41,615 nt of DNA from Verrucomicrobiales bacterium (GTDB taxonomy: Bacteria > Verrucomicrobiota > Verrucomicrobiia > Limisphaerales > J093). Made by a program: the position numbers and the translations under genes. The notes beneath the pieces are model-generated. The model saw only the letters and a list, made by a program, of their open reading frames with translations. It was not told the DNA's origin and ran no database searches. Below, in pieces: positions 24,406-33,410 of the stretch (positions are counted from its first letter, which is position 1; every line of letters starts with the position of its first letter). Location of the stretch: positions 1 through 41,615 of the forward strand of contig JABTUJ010000052.1 of NCBI GenBank assembly GCA_015075445.1, read 5' to 3'.

Positions 24406-27400
24406 TTACCGGGTGGCACCGCCGGGCCGGGTGAAGAGCACCACCAGTTTTCGGGCATCCAACGCGGTGATCTGGCCATCGCCGTCGAGGTCCCGGCGAT
24501 CATCCGGGCCCTGAGCCGCTGTTCCCCGGCCCGCGACGACCAGGGCCAGGTCGTCCCGGTCGATGTCGCCGTCGCCGTCCGTGTCGCCCGGGGCGGGTGC
24601 GCCTTCGAACTGCGTGTAGCGATAGGCATCGGTTGCGGCTACATCCGTGGCCAGCAGGCTGCCCTGCCCCGAGGCGAACAACAGCAAGCCCCGCACGAAG
24701 TACGGTCCGCTGACGGCGTTCGCGCCAATCCCTTGTCCGTCGAAGACGAACTCGAGGGTCCCGATTCCCTGGGCAATCGTCCCCTGCGCCGACGCGAACC
24801 CGATCTCCGTTCCGTGCGCGTCCTCGAGCCGGGCGCTCCAGTCGTACACGGCGGTTCCCGGGACGGCGACCTCGACCGCGACGCGCAACTGGTCGAACCG
24901 GCCGTTGCCATTGAGGTCAACGCCGTGGTTGGACGAGCGCCCCGTCAGGCTGATGGCGGCTCCTCCCGTGGTGGGATCGAAGTCCGTATGCTGGTAGGCC
25001 TGGGTGAGCGGTGACAACCGCAAGCGGTCGCGCTCGACGCCGGTCGCCGCCTCGCGCACCACGACGTCCACCTGGTAAGGGCCGTCCACCTGCTGCCCCC
25101 AGATCAGCGGTCCCGAGAACTGCCAGGCCACCGAACCGGCGCCCTTCGCCAGCGTGGCGCGCGTGTCCGCATACACGCCTTTCGGGGCACCCGGTCCGGA
25201 CAGCCGCGCGCTCAGGATATAGTCGCCAGCCTCGGCAACCGAGACCGGTTGGGTGAGCCGCAGGCGGTTGATCAAGCCATTGCCGTCGTCGTCCAATGCC
25301 TCCTCGGTCCACGGCCCCGTCGGGGCGATCAACGGGCTGAACGCGCTCGCCAGGTAGGCCGCCGTGGTGAAGTCGATCACGCCCAGATTCTGCCCCAGGT
25401 CGTCCGTCAGACTCACCACCCCCGCGTAAGGGCCATCGACGCCGCGGCGCGCCAGGGTCTGGCCGGAGAAGTCGAGCGCCACCGCGTGCGATCCCACCGT
25501 CAGGACCTGCCCCCGTCCGGCGGAGACCACGGAGTGGCCGGCCTTGGACAGGTTGCCCGCGAGGGAATACGTCCCTTCCCGGCGCACGCCGAGGTTCACG
25601 ACCACCCGCAAGTGGTCGGCCCCACCGTCGAGGTCTGCGTCGAAGGCGGAGTCGGTTACGGAGAGGATCTGGGCGCCGAGCTCGCCGAAGGCTTCAGCGT
25701 CGAAGGCCGGGGTCTCGATCGTGGTGACGGCGTGGTTGCCGGGGCCAATGCCCTGGAGCACCAACTTGAGCGCGTAAGGGCCGTCCAGGTTCGAGCGGAA
25801 GATCTGTTCGCCCGAGAAGCGGAGCGTGACGACGTTGAGCCCGACCGCCCCCGGCAGCTCCGCCCGGCTCTCGACCACCGCCTGGAAGGTCGGGAGATGG
25901 GCTACCGGGTTGCCGTCCCGCGCCAGCGAGCCAGTGACGAGGTAATTGCCTGCCTCGGGCAAATCCACCTCGATCTCCGCGGCGAGTTGCTCGGCCAGCC
26001 CGTCGGCGTCGGCATCCACGCTTTGGTAAATGGCCCGTCCGGTGAAACTCGGCGCGAAGCCGGTGAACGCCGCCGGCGAGGCCAGGGACCGGGCGCGACG
26101 GAACGGCGCCGGCGCCGGAGGCTCCACATAGGCCTTGATCTCCCAACTGTACTGCCGGTCACCCGAGTCCCACGGGGGCGGCGGGTCGTACGGCAGGCTG
26201 TACACCCTCGCCCCCTCCAGCGTGGTCTTGTACAGGACCCCGTCTTCATCCTCGGCTACCTCCCCGGTGGTCCGGTAGGCCACGAATTGATCTGCAGACG
26301 TGTAGATCTGGCCAAAGGTCGGATCGAAGTATTGCTCGCCCAGTCTGGTGAAGCCGTGACCGCCGAAGTAATACCGGTCCCAGGTGCCCGACTCGCGATG
26401 CTGTGCGTTTCCCGGAAAATAGGGATCGATCGAGGCCGATGTGACCGTCACGAGACCCCCCCCAGGGTATGCCGCCTGAACGAGGCTGTCGATGCCGAGC
26501 GTAAACGCCGTGACCAGCAGCACGTTCTTGAAGTCGTGGCAGATCGCACTGTCCACGGGGCAGGTGCCGGCCAGCAGGTCTTGGAAGAGAAAGACGCTGC
26601 CGTAGCACCCGCCGCCCCAGCCGTAGCGCCAGTGCGTTCTACCGAATGCATAGAGGCCTTGGAGCAGACTGGTGACCACGGTGGCATCGTCCGCGCTGGC
26701 CGGCATCCCCGAGGCCCACTCGACGGCCCGTTCATACCCCGAACTCCGGGGAGGGAAGAACGCGGGGTGAGTGCCTCCGGGCCCGAGGAGGTTCGCCGGT
26801 GTTCTTCTCGTGACCAGGAGCCGGCGCGTCACCGTCTTCGGAGACGCACCATCAACCGCGAAGTCGAAACTCACGGTGTACGCGCCGATCGCGTCCGGCA
26901 TGGTCACATGCAGGTCCCCCTCGAGGCCCGTCCATTGCTCGGTGCCCTCGAGGAGCGTATCCGCGATGCTCCAGTGCACCCGGATCGTTGGGGAGACGAG
27001 GCTCCCGGACGGACACCCGGCGAGCCGCGCATGGAGGATCACCTCGCGGTTCGCGACGCCGGAGAACGGGTACTGCTCGAAGTCATAGCCGGGCGCGGTA
27101 GCCTGGCAGTCCACGTCGAGGACCTCGTCGTAGATCGTCTTGATGAGGGCGTCGGAGTTCAGGTCGTTAACCTTGATCGGGTTTCCGGAGACGACCGTGA
27201 GGTTGAGGGCGACCGGAGGCGGCGGCGGGAGCGGAGGGGACTCGAGGGCCCCGATGTCCGGGCGGACGCCCACCTGGCGCGGGAAACCTGGGCCGCGTTG
27301 ATCGTAGGAGAGGTCGGCGATGAGGGTGGCGTTGCCGGCATCAACGGCTGGACTGCCGGGAAGGAGCGCATGGGTGGGTGTGGGACCGCCGTTGTCTCCC

Positions 27401-29037
27401 AGCGGACCGATCTCCGGCACCAGCGGAGAACTTGCCGTTCCCATCAAGTCGCCGGAGGCACCGAAGCCGGTGCTGCCATCGGCGATGCCAACCAGGTTGC
27501 ACCCCAGGGATGACACGGTGCCGGCCACGTCGGGGGCGGTCCCCGGCGCGGCGTTCTCCGCGAGCAGCGTGTTGACCAGGCTGGCCGTCCCACCCCCCGC
27601 GACCGCCAGGCCACCGCCCAAGCCGGGCAACCCGGCAGCGCCGGTCACCTCTCCTGCCCCGCCCGTTCCTCCCGGAGCGGCCTCGTTGCCCACCACGGTG
27701 CAATTCCGGATCAGCACGGTGCCGGTGGCCTGGATCGCGCCTCCCTGGCCTCCCGCTCCCCCGTCGCCACCCCGGAGTTCCCTGTCGGGGAACAGGCCCG
27801 AGTAGGCGCCTGGACCGCCGGCCCCACCCGCGCCGGTGCGGTTGCCGCTCAGAGTACAGTTCACCAGCTCGAGGTTAGAGGAAGTCGAGATGGCCCCGCC
27901 GCTGCCGCCGCTCCCGCCCTGGCCGCCGCGCTCCGACCATTCGGTGACCCCTCCATCGCCCCCGTCACCCGTGAGGTTGTGCGCCAGGGTGCAGCCCTCG
28001 AGCCGCACCGGACCTGTGGCGAAGATCGCCGCGCCATCCCCCCCGCTACCTGCTGCCGGGCGACTGGACCACGGCGTGTCCGAGAAGGCAGGATCGCCGT
28101 CGCCCCCATCCCCCGTCGTGTTGCCCGACAGGATCGAGGCCGTGACGGTTACCAGGCTGGTTCCGACGCTGCAGATACCGCCCCCGTCGCCACCATTCCC
28201 GGCGGGGAGGCCGCCGCGGCCGGTTCGATTCCCGGCGACGAGGCAGCCAAAGAGACTCAGGGTCGCGGAGGTGTCGTTGAAAATGCCCCCACCTGCGCCG
28301 CCGTTTCCCACCCACGCGGTCATGGTCTCCCCTGCGCTGGTGGCGTTGTCGACGATCTGAGAGTGGAGCAGCACCAGGGAGCCGGCATTGAACACGGCGC
28401 CGCCACGCCCGCCGTTTCCGGGGTAGAGTGCGACCGAGTCATCTCCTCGTCCCGTCCGATTCGCCCTCAGCCGACAGGCGTCCAGCGAAAGCGCGCCGCG
28501 GTTGAGAATGCCGCCCCCGTCGTCGCCGTCCTCGAGGCTGTCCGTGGCTGTGGCGGCCGTCATGCCGTCCCGGATCGTCAAGCCGCTGATGCTCACCGTC
28601 GTGCCGGCCAGGATCTCGAACACGCGACTCCGGTTCCCGCCGCTGATGGCGAGACGGTCCGCCCCGGGGCCGATGAGCTCGAGGTTCTTGTCAACGACGA
28701 GTTGCCCGCTCGTCAGCGTAATGGTCTGGCCACTGAGGGCGGGAGCAAAGTTGATGGTGTCGTTGGCGACCGCTCCGGCGATCGCTGCTCGCAGTGACCC
28801 AGGTCCGTCGTCTGCTCCGCTCGTGACCGTGAGCGTGTCGCCCTGGCAGAAGCGCGTGAACAGGAGGAATCCGGCCGCGATACCGAACAACCAGTGACCT
28901 CGCCAGGCGCGTGGGGTGACACCGAACCACCCGTGCTGCCTGAAGTTGAGCAGGTTGCGCATCAGCGGTTTGCAATGTGTATGGAGGCGGATCGTCATGG
29001 CCGGTCGGGGGCTGGAATGGGTCGGCTGTAAATGCAT
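24406..29037 (-). CDS. Giant exported protein: beta-helix, transglutaminase-like domain, beta-repeats, dockerin
   Basis: 1543 residues from the ATG at 29037, which has GGGGTGAG just upstream; ATGs at 28998 and 28962 are alternatives. A signal peptide lies at about 48-65 (HWLFGIAAGFLLF). Residues about 66-620 form a right-handed beta-helix: TSGADDGPGSLRAAIAGAV, glycine-rich rungs such as GNGGDGGGI, then the anchor-type end LGDNGGPTPTHALLPGSPAV. Residues about 640-960 hold a transglutaminase-like domain with candidate triad Cys833 (AICHDFKNVLL), His894 (GGHGF) and Asp905 (YFDPTFG). Residues about 975-1480 are four copies of a roughly 130-residue beta-domain, each with an Asp-rich loop (DADADGL, DADLDGG, DDDGNGL, DLNGNGR) and a DGPY/SGPY motif. 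The end is a type I dockerin-like pair (DTDGDGDIDRDDL, DLDGDGQITALD). Probably a cell-surface or secreted processing or adhesion protein. Confidence 0.82.
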   Translation of the reverse strand: MHLQPTHSSPRPAMTIRLHTHCKPLMRNLLNFRQHGWFGVTPRAWRGHWLFGIAAGFLLFTRFCQGDTLTVTSGADDGPGSLRAAIAGAVANDTINFAPALSGQTITLTSGQLVVDKNLELIGPGADRLAISGGNRSRVFEILAGTTVSISGLTIRDGMTAATATDSLEDGDDGGGILNRGALSLDACRLRANRTGRGDDSVALYPGNGGRGGAVFNAGSLVLLHSQIVDNATSAGETMTAWVGNGGAGGGIFNDTSATLSLFGCLVAGNRTGRGGLPAGNGGDGGGICSVGTSLVTVTASILSGNTTGDGGDGDPAFSDTPWSSRPAAGSGGDGAAIFATGPVRLEGCTLAHNLTGDGGDGGVTEWSERGGQGGSGGSGGAISTSSNLELVNCTLSGNRTGAGGAGGPGAYSGLFPDRELRGGDGGAGGQGGAIQATGTVLIRNCTVVGNEAAPGGTGGAGEVTGAAGLPGLGGGLAVAGGGTASLVNTLLAENAAPGTAPDVAGTVSSLGCNLVGIADGSTGFGASGDLMGTASSPLVPEIGPLGDNGGPTPTHALLPGSPAVDAGNATLIADLSYDQRGPGFPRQVGVRPDIGALESPPLPPPPPVALNLTVVSGNPIKVNDLNSDALIKTIYDEVLDVDCQATAPGYDFEQYPFSGVANREVILHARLAGCPSGSLVSPTIRVHWSIADTLLEGTEQWTGLEGDLHVTMPDAIGAYTVSFDFAVDGASPKTVTRRLLVTRRTPANLLGPGGTHPAFFPPRSSGYERAVEWASGMPASADDATVVTSLLQGLYAFGRTHWRYGWGGGCYGSVFLFQDLLAGTCPVDSAICHDFKNVLLVTAFTLGIDSLVQAAYPGGGLVTVTSASIDPYFPGNAQHRESGTWDRYYFGGHGFTRLGEQYFDPTFGQIYTSADQFVAYRTTGEVAEDEDGVLYKTTLEGARVYSLPYDPPPPWDSGDRQYSWEIKAYVEPPAPAPFRRARSLASPAAFTGFAPSFTGRAIYQSVDADADGLAEQLAAEIEVDLPEAGNYLVTGSLARDGNPVAHLPTFQAVVESRAELPGAVGLNVVTLRFSGEQIFRSNLDGPYALKLVLQGIGPGNHAVTTIETPAFDAEAFGELGAQILSVTDSAFDADLDGGADHLRVVVNLGVRREGTYSLAGNLSKAGHSVVSAGRGQVLTVGSHAVALDFSGQTLARRGVDGPYAGVVSLTDDLGQNLGVIDFTTAAYLASAFSPLIAPTGPWTEEALDDDGNGLINRLRLTQPVSVAEAGDYILSARLSGPGAPKGVYADTRATLAKGAGSVAWQFSGPLIWGQQVDGPYQVDVVVREAATGVERDRLRLSPLTQAYQHTDFDPTTGGAAISLTGRSSNHGVDLNGNGRFDQLRVAVEVAVPGTAVYDWSARLEDAHGTEIGFASAQGTIAQGIGTLEFVFDGQGIGANAVSGPYFVRGLLLFASGQGSLLATDVAATDAYRYTQFEGAPAPGDTDGDGDIDRDDLALVVAGRGTAAQGPDDRRDLDGDGQITALDARKLVVLFTRPGGATR

Positions 29038-29127
29038 CGCTCACCCCCCAGTGCGGTGTTTTGGGGCCAGAACCTTCAGGAAAGTGCGGCGCGGTCTCGA
29101 TGGCGGCGGCTGGGGGGCGTTTCCCCC

Positions 29128-29233
29128 GGAGCGCGGGATTCATCCCGCAGGAACGTCCGCACCTTCGAGCGCGTGGAATGAGACCGGCGTCCGTTCGCCG
29201 TCGCACGCCCCTGCGGACTGAAGTCCGCGCTCC
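29128..29233. repeat. Palindromic element, copy 2 (106 bp)
   Basis: The left arm (29128-29151) has GGAGCGCGGGATTCATCCCG; the right arm (29210-29233) reads GCGGACTGAAGTCCGC then GCTCC. The outer GGAGCGCGG and inner GCAGG pair between arms, while each arm also folds on itself. It sits between the beta-helix/dockerin gene and the stop of the kinase gene, 12 bases from the latter, so it would lie in the kinase mRNA's 3' end. Confidence 0.82.
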
Positions 29234-29244
29234 TATGACTTCGC

Positions 29245-32200
29245 TTATCGCGCCGCGCCCGGTTCCAGCGTCACCCGCAGGGTGGGAACGACCTGGCCGC
29301 CGGGGGCGAGCACCCGGAGCGATCCGAACCAGCGCTCGGTGTGGTTCAGCACCTTGAACACAAGCGTGTTCGTTCCCGCCTTCAGTTCCACACTGTCCAC
29401 GGTCTCCTCGGCCAGGACATAACTCCGGTCCGGGCCGGAGCGATGGATCGGCCGCCCGTTGAGATACACCTTGCCGGCATCATCGCTGACGATCTTGAAG
29501 ACCAGGTCGGAACGGGGTGATTCGCTCACGAGATAACACACCACGTAGGCCACGCTGTCCGGCGACGACGCCCGTCCCACGAGCGCATTGAAATCCAGCA
29601 AGGCACCGGCTTGCTCCAGGGGTTCCCAAGTCAGCTCCTTCCCGTTGGCCTGGACGCGTTCCCCCGCACGCGGCTGGACGTGAGCTTCGTCGGGTAGATG
29701 CTCCCGGTCGAGGGCGGTGGCGGTGTCGCCTGCCGGAATGTCGATCGGGGCCAGCCCGAGCCACCGGGTGATCAGCCCGGGCGGCGGTGTCGTTTCGAAG
29801 GGCCCCCATCCCGCCATCCACATCGGGCGGGCCCGCACCGCGCTCAGCCGGTTCGAAACGTCGCGTCGCTCCTGCTCCCAGATCGCCACCTCCGAGGGCA
29901 GCGCGGCGGTCCATACCCGCACGGTGCCGTCCAGGCTTCCCGTCACGACCTGCCGGCCGTCCGGCGAGAACGCGGTCGCATAGACCTCGGCCTCGTGCCC
30001 CCGCAGGCTGAGCAACTCCTGGCCGGTGGTGGCCTCCCAGACCCGGGCGGAAAGGTCCAGGCTGCCGGTGACGATGCGCCGGCCGTCCGGAGAGTATCCC
30101 GCCGCAACCACCCCGAGCGTGTGTCCGGCGAGAGTCAAACGGGGTGTCCCGTTGCTGGCATCCCAAACCTGGGCCGCCTTGTCCTCGCCGGCCGAGAGGA
30201 TCCAGCGACCGTCTGGAGAGAAACTCACAGAACGGATCCGGTGAGGACTGTCCAGCCGCGCGGGCAGGGCCGTGCCGGTTTGAGCGTCGAAGACCCTGAC
30301 CCCCGTTTCGAAGCCACTCACAATCCGTGAGCCGTCCGGCGAGAGGCTGGTGGAGAACGTCTGGCCCTGCGCGCGTGGGATGGAAAGCAGCTCGCGCCCG
30401 TCATCCGCATCCCAGAGCTTGACCCGCCCTTCGCTGCCGGCGGTGAGCACCTGCCGGCCATCGGCAGAGAAGCCTGCCGCATTCACGCCTCCTACATGGC
30501 CGGGCAGCGTGCGCAGCCACCGGCCGGTCGCCGCCAGCCAGATCCGGGCGCGTCCATCCCCATGGCCCGCGACGAGCCGTTCCCCGTCGGGGGAATAGGC
30601 CAGGGACCGCACCTCACTGCCGGTGCTGGGGATGGTCAACAGGAGGCCGCCGCCGGTTGCCGACCAGAGCTTGATGGCGCCCCCCTCGCCGCCGGCGGCC
30701 ACGCGCTGGCTGTCCGGGGCGACGGCGACCGCGAGGACCTTGCCACCGTACTCGAGCCGCGCGGCGTCGGGTGGGGAGGCGGTGTCCCAAAGCTTGGCGG
30801 TTCGGTCGTCGCTGGCGGTCAGGACCTCCCGCCCATCCCGGGAGAAGACGGCGGTATAGACCTCGGAGCCATGACCCTTGAACTGGTTCAACGGGCGGCC
30901 ATTCGAGGCATCCCAGAGCCGGGCCGTGTGGTCCACGCCCGCGGTGACAACCTGGCGGCCGTCCGGCGAAAACCGGGCCGAGAACACGTAACCGCGGTGG
31001 CCCGAGAGCGTCGCTTGGAGCCGGCCGTCCTCGGCATCCCAGACCCGGGCCGTCTGGTCCTGGCTGGCCGTGACCACCTGACGGCTGTCGGGCGAAAAGG
31101 CGGCCGAACGGACCCGGCCCTGGTGTCCGGTCAAACGCCGCAGCTCCCGACCGTCGGCCGCGTCCCAAATCCGGGCGGTCCGATCGTCACCTCCCGTGAC
31201 GATGCGCCGGCCGTCGGGGGAGTAGGCCGCGGAGAAGACCCAGTTGGAGTGGCCCTGAAGCGTCAGCACCTGGCGGCCGGTGGCCGCCTCCCAGACCCGG
31301 GCGGTGGCGTCTTGACTGGCCGTGACGATGCGCTGGCCATCGGGGGAAAAGGCCACGGCACGAATCGCCGCCCGGTGGCCCCCCAACCGGCGGATCTCCC
31401 TTCCCGTGGCGGCGTCCCAGATTCGCGCGACGTAATCCTTGCTGCCCGTCACGATCTGGCTGCCGTCCGGAGACCACGCCGCGGATCGCACCGAGTCTTC
31501 GTGGCCGACGAGCGTCAGCAGTTCCTGGCCGGTGGCGAGATCCCACACCTTGGCCGTCCCGTCCTCACTCGCGGAAACCATGCGGCGGCCGTCCGGCGAA
31601 AACGCGGCGGACCAGAGACGCGCGGAGTGTCCCCAGAACGTCTTCCGATCCAGGTGCGCTTGCCGTTGCCAGTAGTACCACTCGAAGCCGCGTGCGGTGG
31701 ATCCGGCCGTCTGCTCGAGCAACTCGCGGATGCGCCCGAGGTGGTTCTCCTCCCAAGCCTGCCGGATCAGGTTCAGGCTGGCCACGTAGAGCAACTCCCG
31801 GGCGACGTGCTCGCTGGCCTCGGCCCGCCGGCGTTCGACGACCTCCTGCTGCAGGGCCGCCTGCGCGGCCCGACGCTGTACCGCCTCGGCGCGGCCGGCA
31901 GCCTCCGCCGCCACCCGCGATTGCCCGGCCTGGATCGCCTGCCACCAGCTCACCCCAGTGCCCGCCACCAGCGCGACCGCCACGAGGCAGCCGGCCATAA
32001 AGACGCCCCGGTGCCGCTGCCAGGTCTTCTGAAGCCGGTAGGCGGCACTGGGCGGGCGGGCCAGCACCGGCTCGCAACTCAAGTGCCGTCGGAGGTCCAT
32101 CGCCAGGCCATTGGCCGTCTCGTAGCGCCGCGTGCGGTCCTTCTCGAGACACTTCATCACGATCCAGTCCAGGTCGCCGCGGAGTTGGTGGGCGAGGCGC

Positions 32201-33399
32201 AAGGGATCGGTCTGGCGGCGTTGGGCGGTCGTGGTGACCTCGACGACGGGCAGCGTCTTGAGTCGGGTCGAAGGCTTTAGCGGTTCCTTTTCCCGGATGA
32301 TCTGGCGCAAGGCATCGAGGCCGCCCTTCATCATCTCTTTCGGATCGAACGGCGTCTGGCCCACCAGCAACTCGTAGAGCAGCACGCCCAGGCTGTAGAT
32401 GTCGGCCCGGGTGTCCACGTCCAGCCCGCTCATCTCCGCCTGCTCTGGGCTGATGTAGGCCGGCGTCCCGACGAACTGCTGGAACTGGGTGAACACGGTC
32501 TTGTCCGTCAGGTCCTGGTGGGTGGCCTTGGCAATGCCGAAGTCGATCACCTTGGGGACCGGGACGCCGTCGTGCAGCGTCACCAGGATGTTCGAGGGCT
32601 TGATGTCGCGGTGGATGATGCCCTTCTGGTGCGCGTGCTGGATCGCCTGGCAGACCTGGATGAACAACGTCAGCCGGTCGCGGGTGGGCAAGGCGTTCTG
32701 GTCGCAGTAGTCGGTGATCTTGGTCCCGCGCACCAACTCCATGACGAAGTAAGGGCGGCCGCCGCGGATCGGAGCGCGGGATTCATCCCGCAGGGGCGGG
32801 GGACCGTGCGGCGCGTCCGAAACCTGCGGAGCCGCGCTGGCTGACGAACGGTCCTGCGGACTGAAGTCCGCGCTCCGATCGTCTTCCGTCATTCCCGCGT
32901 CGAAGATCTTCGCGATGTTCGGGTGGTCCATCATCGCCAGGGCCTGCCGTTCGGCCTCGAAGCGTGCGACAACCTGACGGCTATCCATTCCCGGCTTAAT
33001 GATCTTGAGCGCCACGCGCCGCTTCACCGGCTCCCGCTGCTCGGCCATCCAGACCTCGCCGAAACCGCCCTCGCCAATCTTCTCGAGGAGCTTGTAGCGA
33101 CCCAGCCGCGGTGCGGCGGTCTCGGCGGGTGCTGGGGTCGCGCCGGTCAGGGGCGCGGGCTCGACAGCCACCGGCTTGGGGAGAAATCCTGCGGCGCCGA
33201 AATGGCCCTCGAGCAACGCCCCCAATTGGGCGCGCAGACCGGGATGATCCCGACAGACGTTGTCGAGAAAGGCGGCCCGCTCCTCGGCGGTCGGTTTCTG
33301 GACCGCCAGATCGAAGAGGATTTCTTCGAGGCTCTGGTTTTCCTCAGGCATCGTTGCGCGGGCGGCACCGGGCCCTCGAGGAGCAGTGCGCCCTTTCAT
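29245..33399 (-). CDS. Transmembrane Ser/Thr protein kinase with WD40 propellers
   Basis: 1384 residues from the ATG at 33399, which has AAGGG nine bases upstream; the ATG at 33351 (MPEENQS) is an alternative. The kinase domain spans about 102-440: GEGGFGEVW loop, Lys132 (VALKIIK), HRDIKPSN with Asp265, DFG at 286-288, and GTPAYISPEQ. All catalytic residues are present. Residues 174-213 are an in-frame 40-residue insertion encoded by a palindromic repeat. A membrane helix lies at about 465-486, then a coiled-coil-like Ala/Arg/Glu-rich segment, then about 14 WD40 repeats (AAFSPDGRRMVSASEDGTAK and similar) from about 580 to 1180. The C-terminus (about 1250-1384) is a beta-domain with DDAGKVYLNGRPIHRS. 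It lies 11 bases after the ECF sigma gene. This family is typical of ECF-kinase pairs in Verrucomicrobia and Planctomycetes; kinase signalling may act on the sigma factor. Confidence 0.92.
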   Translation of the reverse strand: MKGRTAPRGPGAARATMPEENQSLEEILFDLAVQKPTAEERAAFLDNVCRDHPGLRAQLGALLEGHFGAAGFLPKPVAVEPAPLTGATPAPAETAAPRLGRYKLLEKIGEGGFGEVWMAEQREPVKRRVALKIIKPGMDSRQVVARFEAERQALAMMDHPNIAKIFDAGMTEDDRSADFSPQDRSSASAAPQVSDAPHGPPPLRDESRAPIRGGRPYFVMELVRGTKITDYCDQNALPTRDRLTLFIQVCQAIQHAHQKGIIHRDIKPSNILVTLHDGVPVPKVIDFGIAKATHQDLTDKTVFTQFQQFVGTPAYISPEQAEMSGLDVDTRADIYSLGVLLYELLVGQTPFDPKEMMKGGLDALRQIIREKEPLKPSTRLKTLPVVEVTTTAQRRQTDPLRLAHQLRGDLDWIVMKCLEKDRTRRYETANGLAMDLRRHLSCEPVLARPPSAAYRLQKTWQRHRGVFMAGCLVAVALVAGTGVSWWQAIQAGQSRVAAEAAGRAEAVQRRAAQAALQQEVVERRRAEASEHVARELLYVASLNLIRQAWEENHLGRIRELLEQTAGSTARGFEWYYWQRQAHLDRKTFWGHSARLWSAAFSPDGRRMVSASEDGTAKVWDLATGQELLTLVGHEDSVRSAAWSPDGSQIVTGSKDYVARIWDAATGREIRRLGGHRAAIRAVAFSPDGQRIVTASQDATARVWEAATGRQVLTLQGHSNWVFSAAYSPDGRRIVTGGDDRTARIWDAADGRELRRLTGHQGRVRSAAFSPDSRQVVTASQDQTARVWDAEDGRLQATLSGHRGYVFSARFSPDGRQVVTAGVDHTARLWDASNGRPLNQFKGHGSEVYTAVFSRDGREVLTASDDRTAKLWDTASPPDAARLEYGGKVLAVAVAPDSQRVAAGGEGGAIKLWSATGGGLLLTIPSTGSEVRSLAYSPDGERLVAGHGDGRARIWLAATGRWLRTLPGHVGGVNAAGFSADGRQVLTAGSEGRVKLWDADDGRELLSIPRAQGQTFSTSLSPDGSRIVSGFETGVRVFDAQTGTALPARLDSPHRIRSVSFSPDGRWILSAGEDKAAQVWDASNGTPRLTLAGHTLGVVAAGYSPDGRRIVTGSLDLSARVWEATTGQELLSLRGHEAEVYATAFSPDGRQVVTGSLDGTVRVWTAALPSEVAIWEQERRDVSNRLSAVRARPMWMAGWGPFETTPPPGLITRWLGLAPIDIPAGDTATALDREHLPDEAHVQPRAGERVQANGKELTWEPLEQAGALLDFNALVGRASSPDSVAYVVCYLVSESPRSDLVFKIVSDDAGKVYLNGRPIHRSGPDRSYVLAEETVDSVELKAGTNTLVFKVLNHTERWFGSLRVLAPGGQVVPTLRVTLEPGAAR
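32771..32876. repeat. Palindromic element, copy 3 (106 bp), inside the kinase gene
   Basis: The left arm (32771-32794) is identical to the left arm of copy 2; the right arm (32853-32876) is identical to the right arm of copy 2. GATC lies outside each arm. Together with flanking bases, 32761-32880 is exactly 120 bases with no in-frame stop and lies between the codons of TED and GRPYFVM of the kinase, which are adjacent in the normal family. Confidence 0.88.
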
Positions 33400-33410
33400 C
33401 GGCAAACCCT

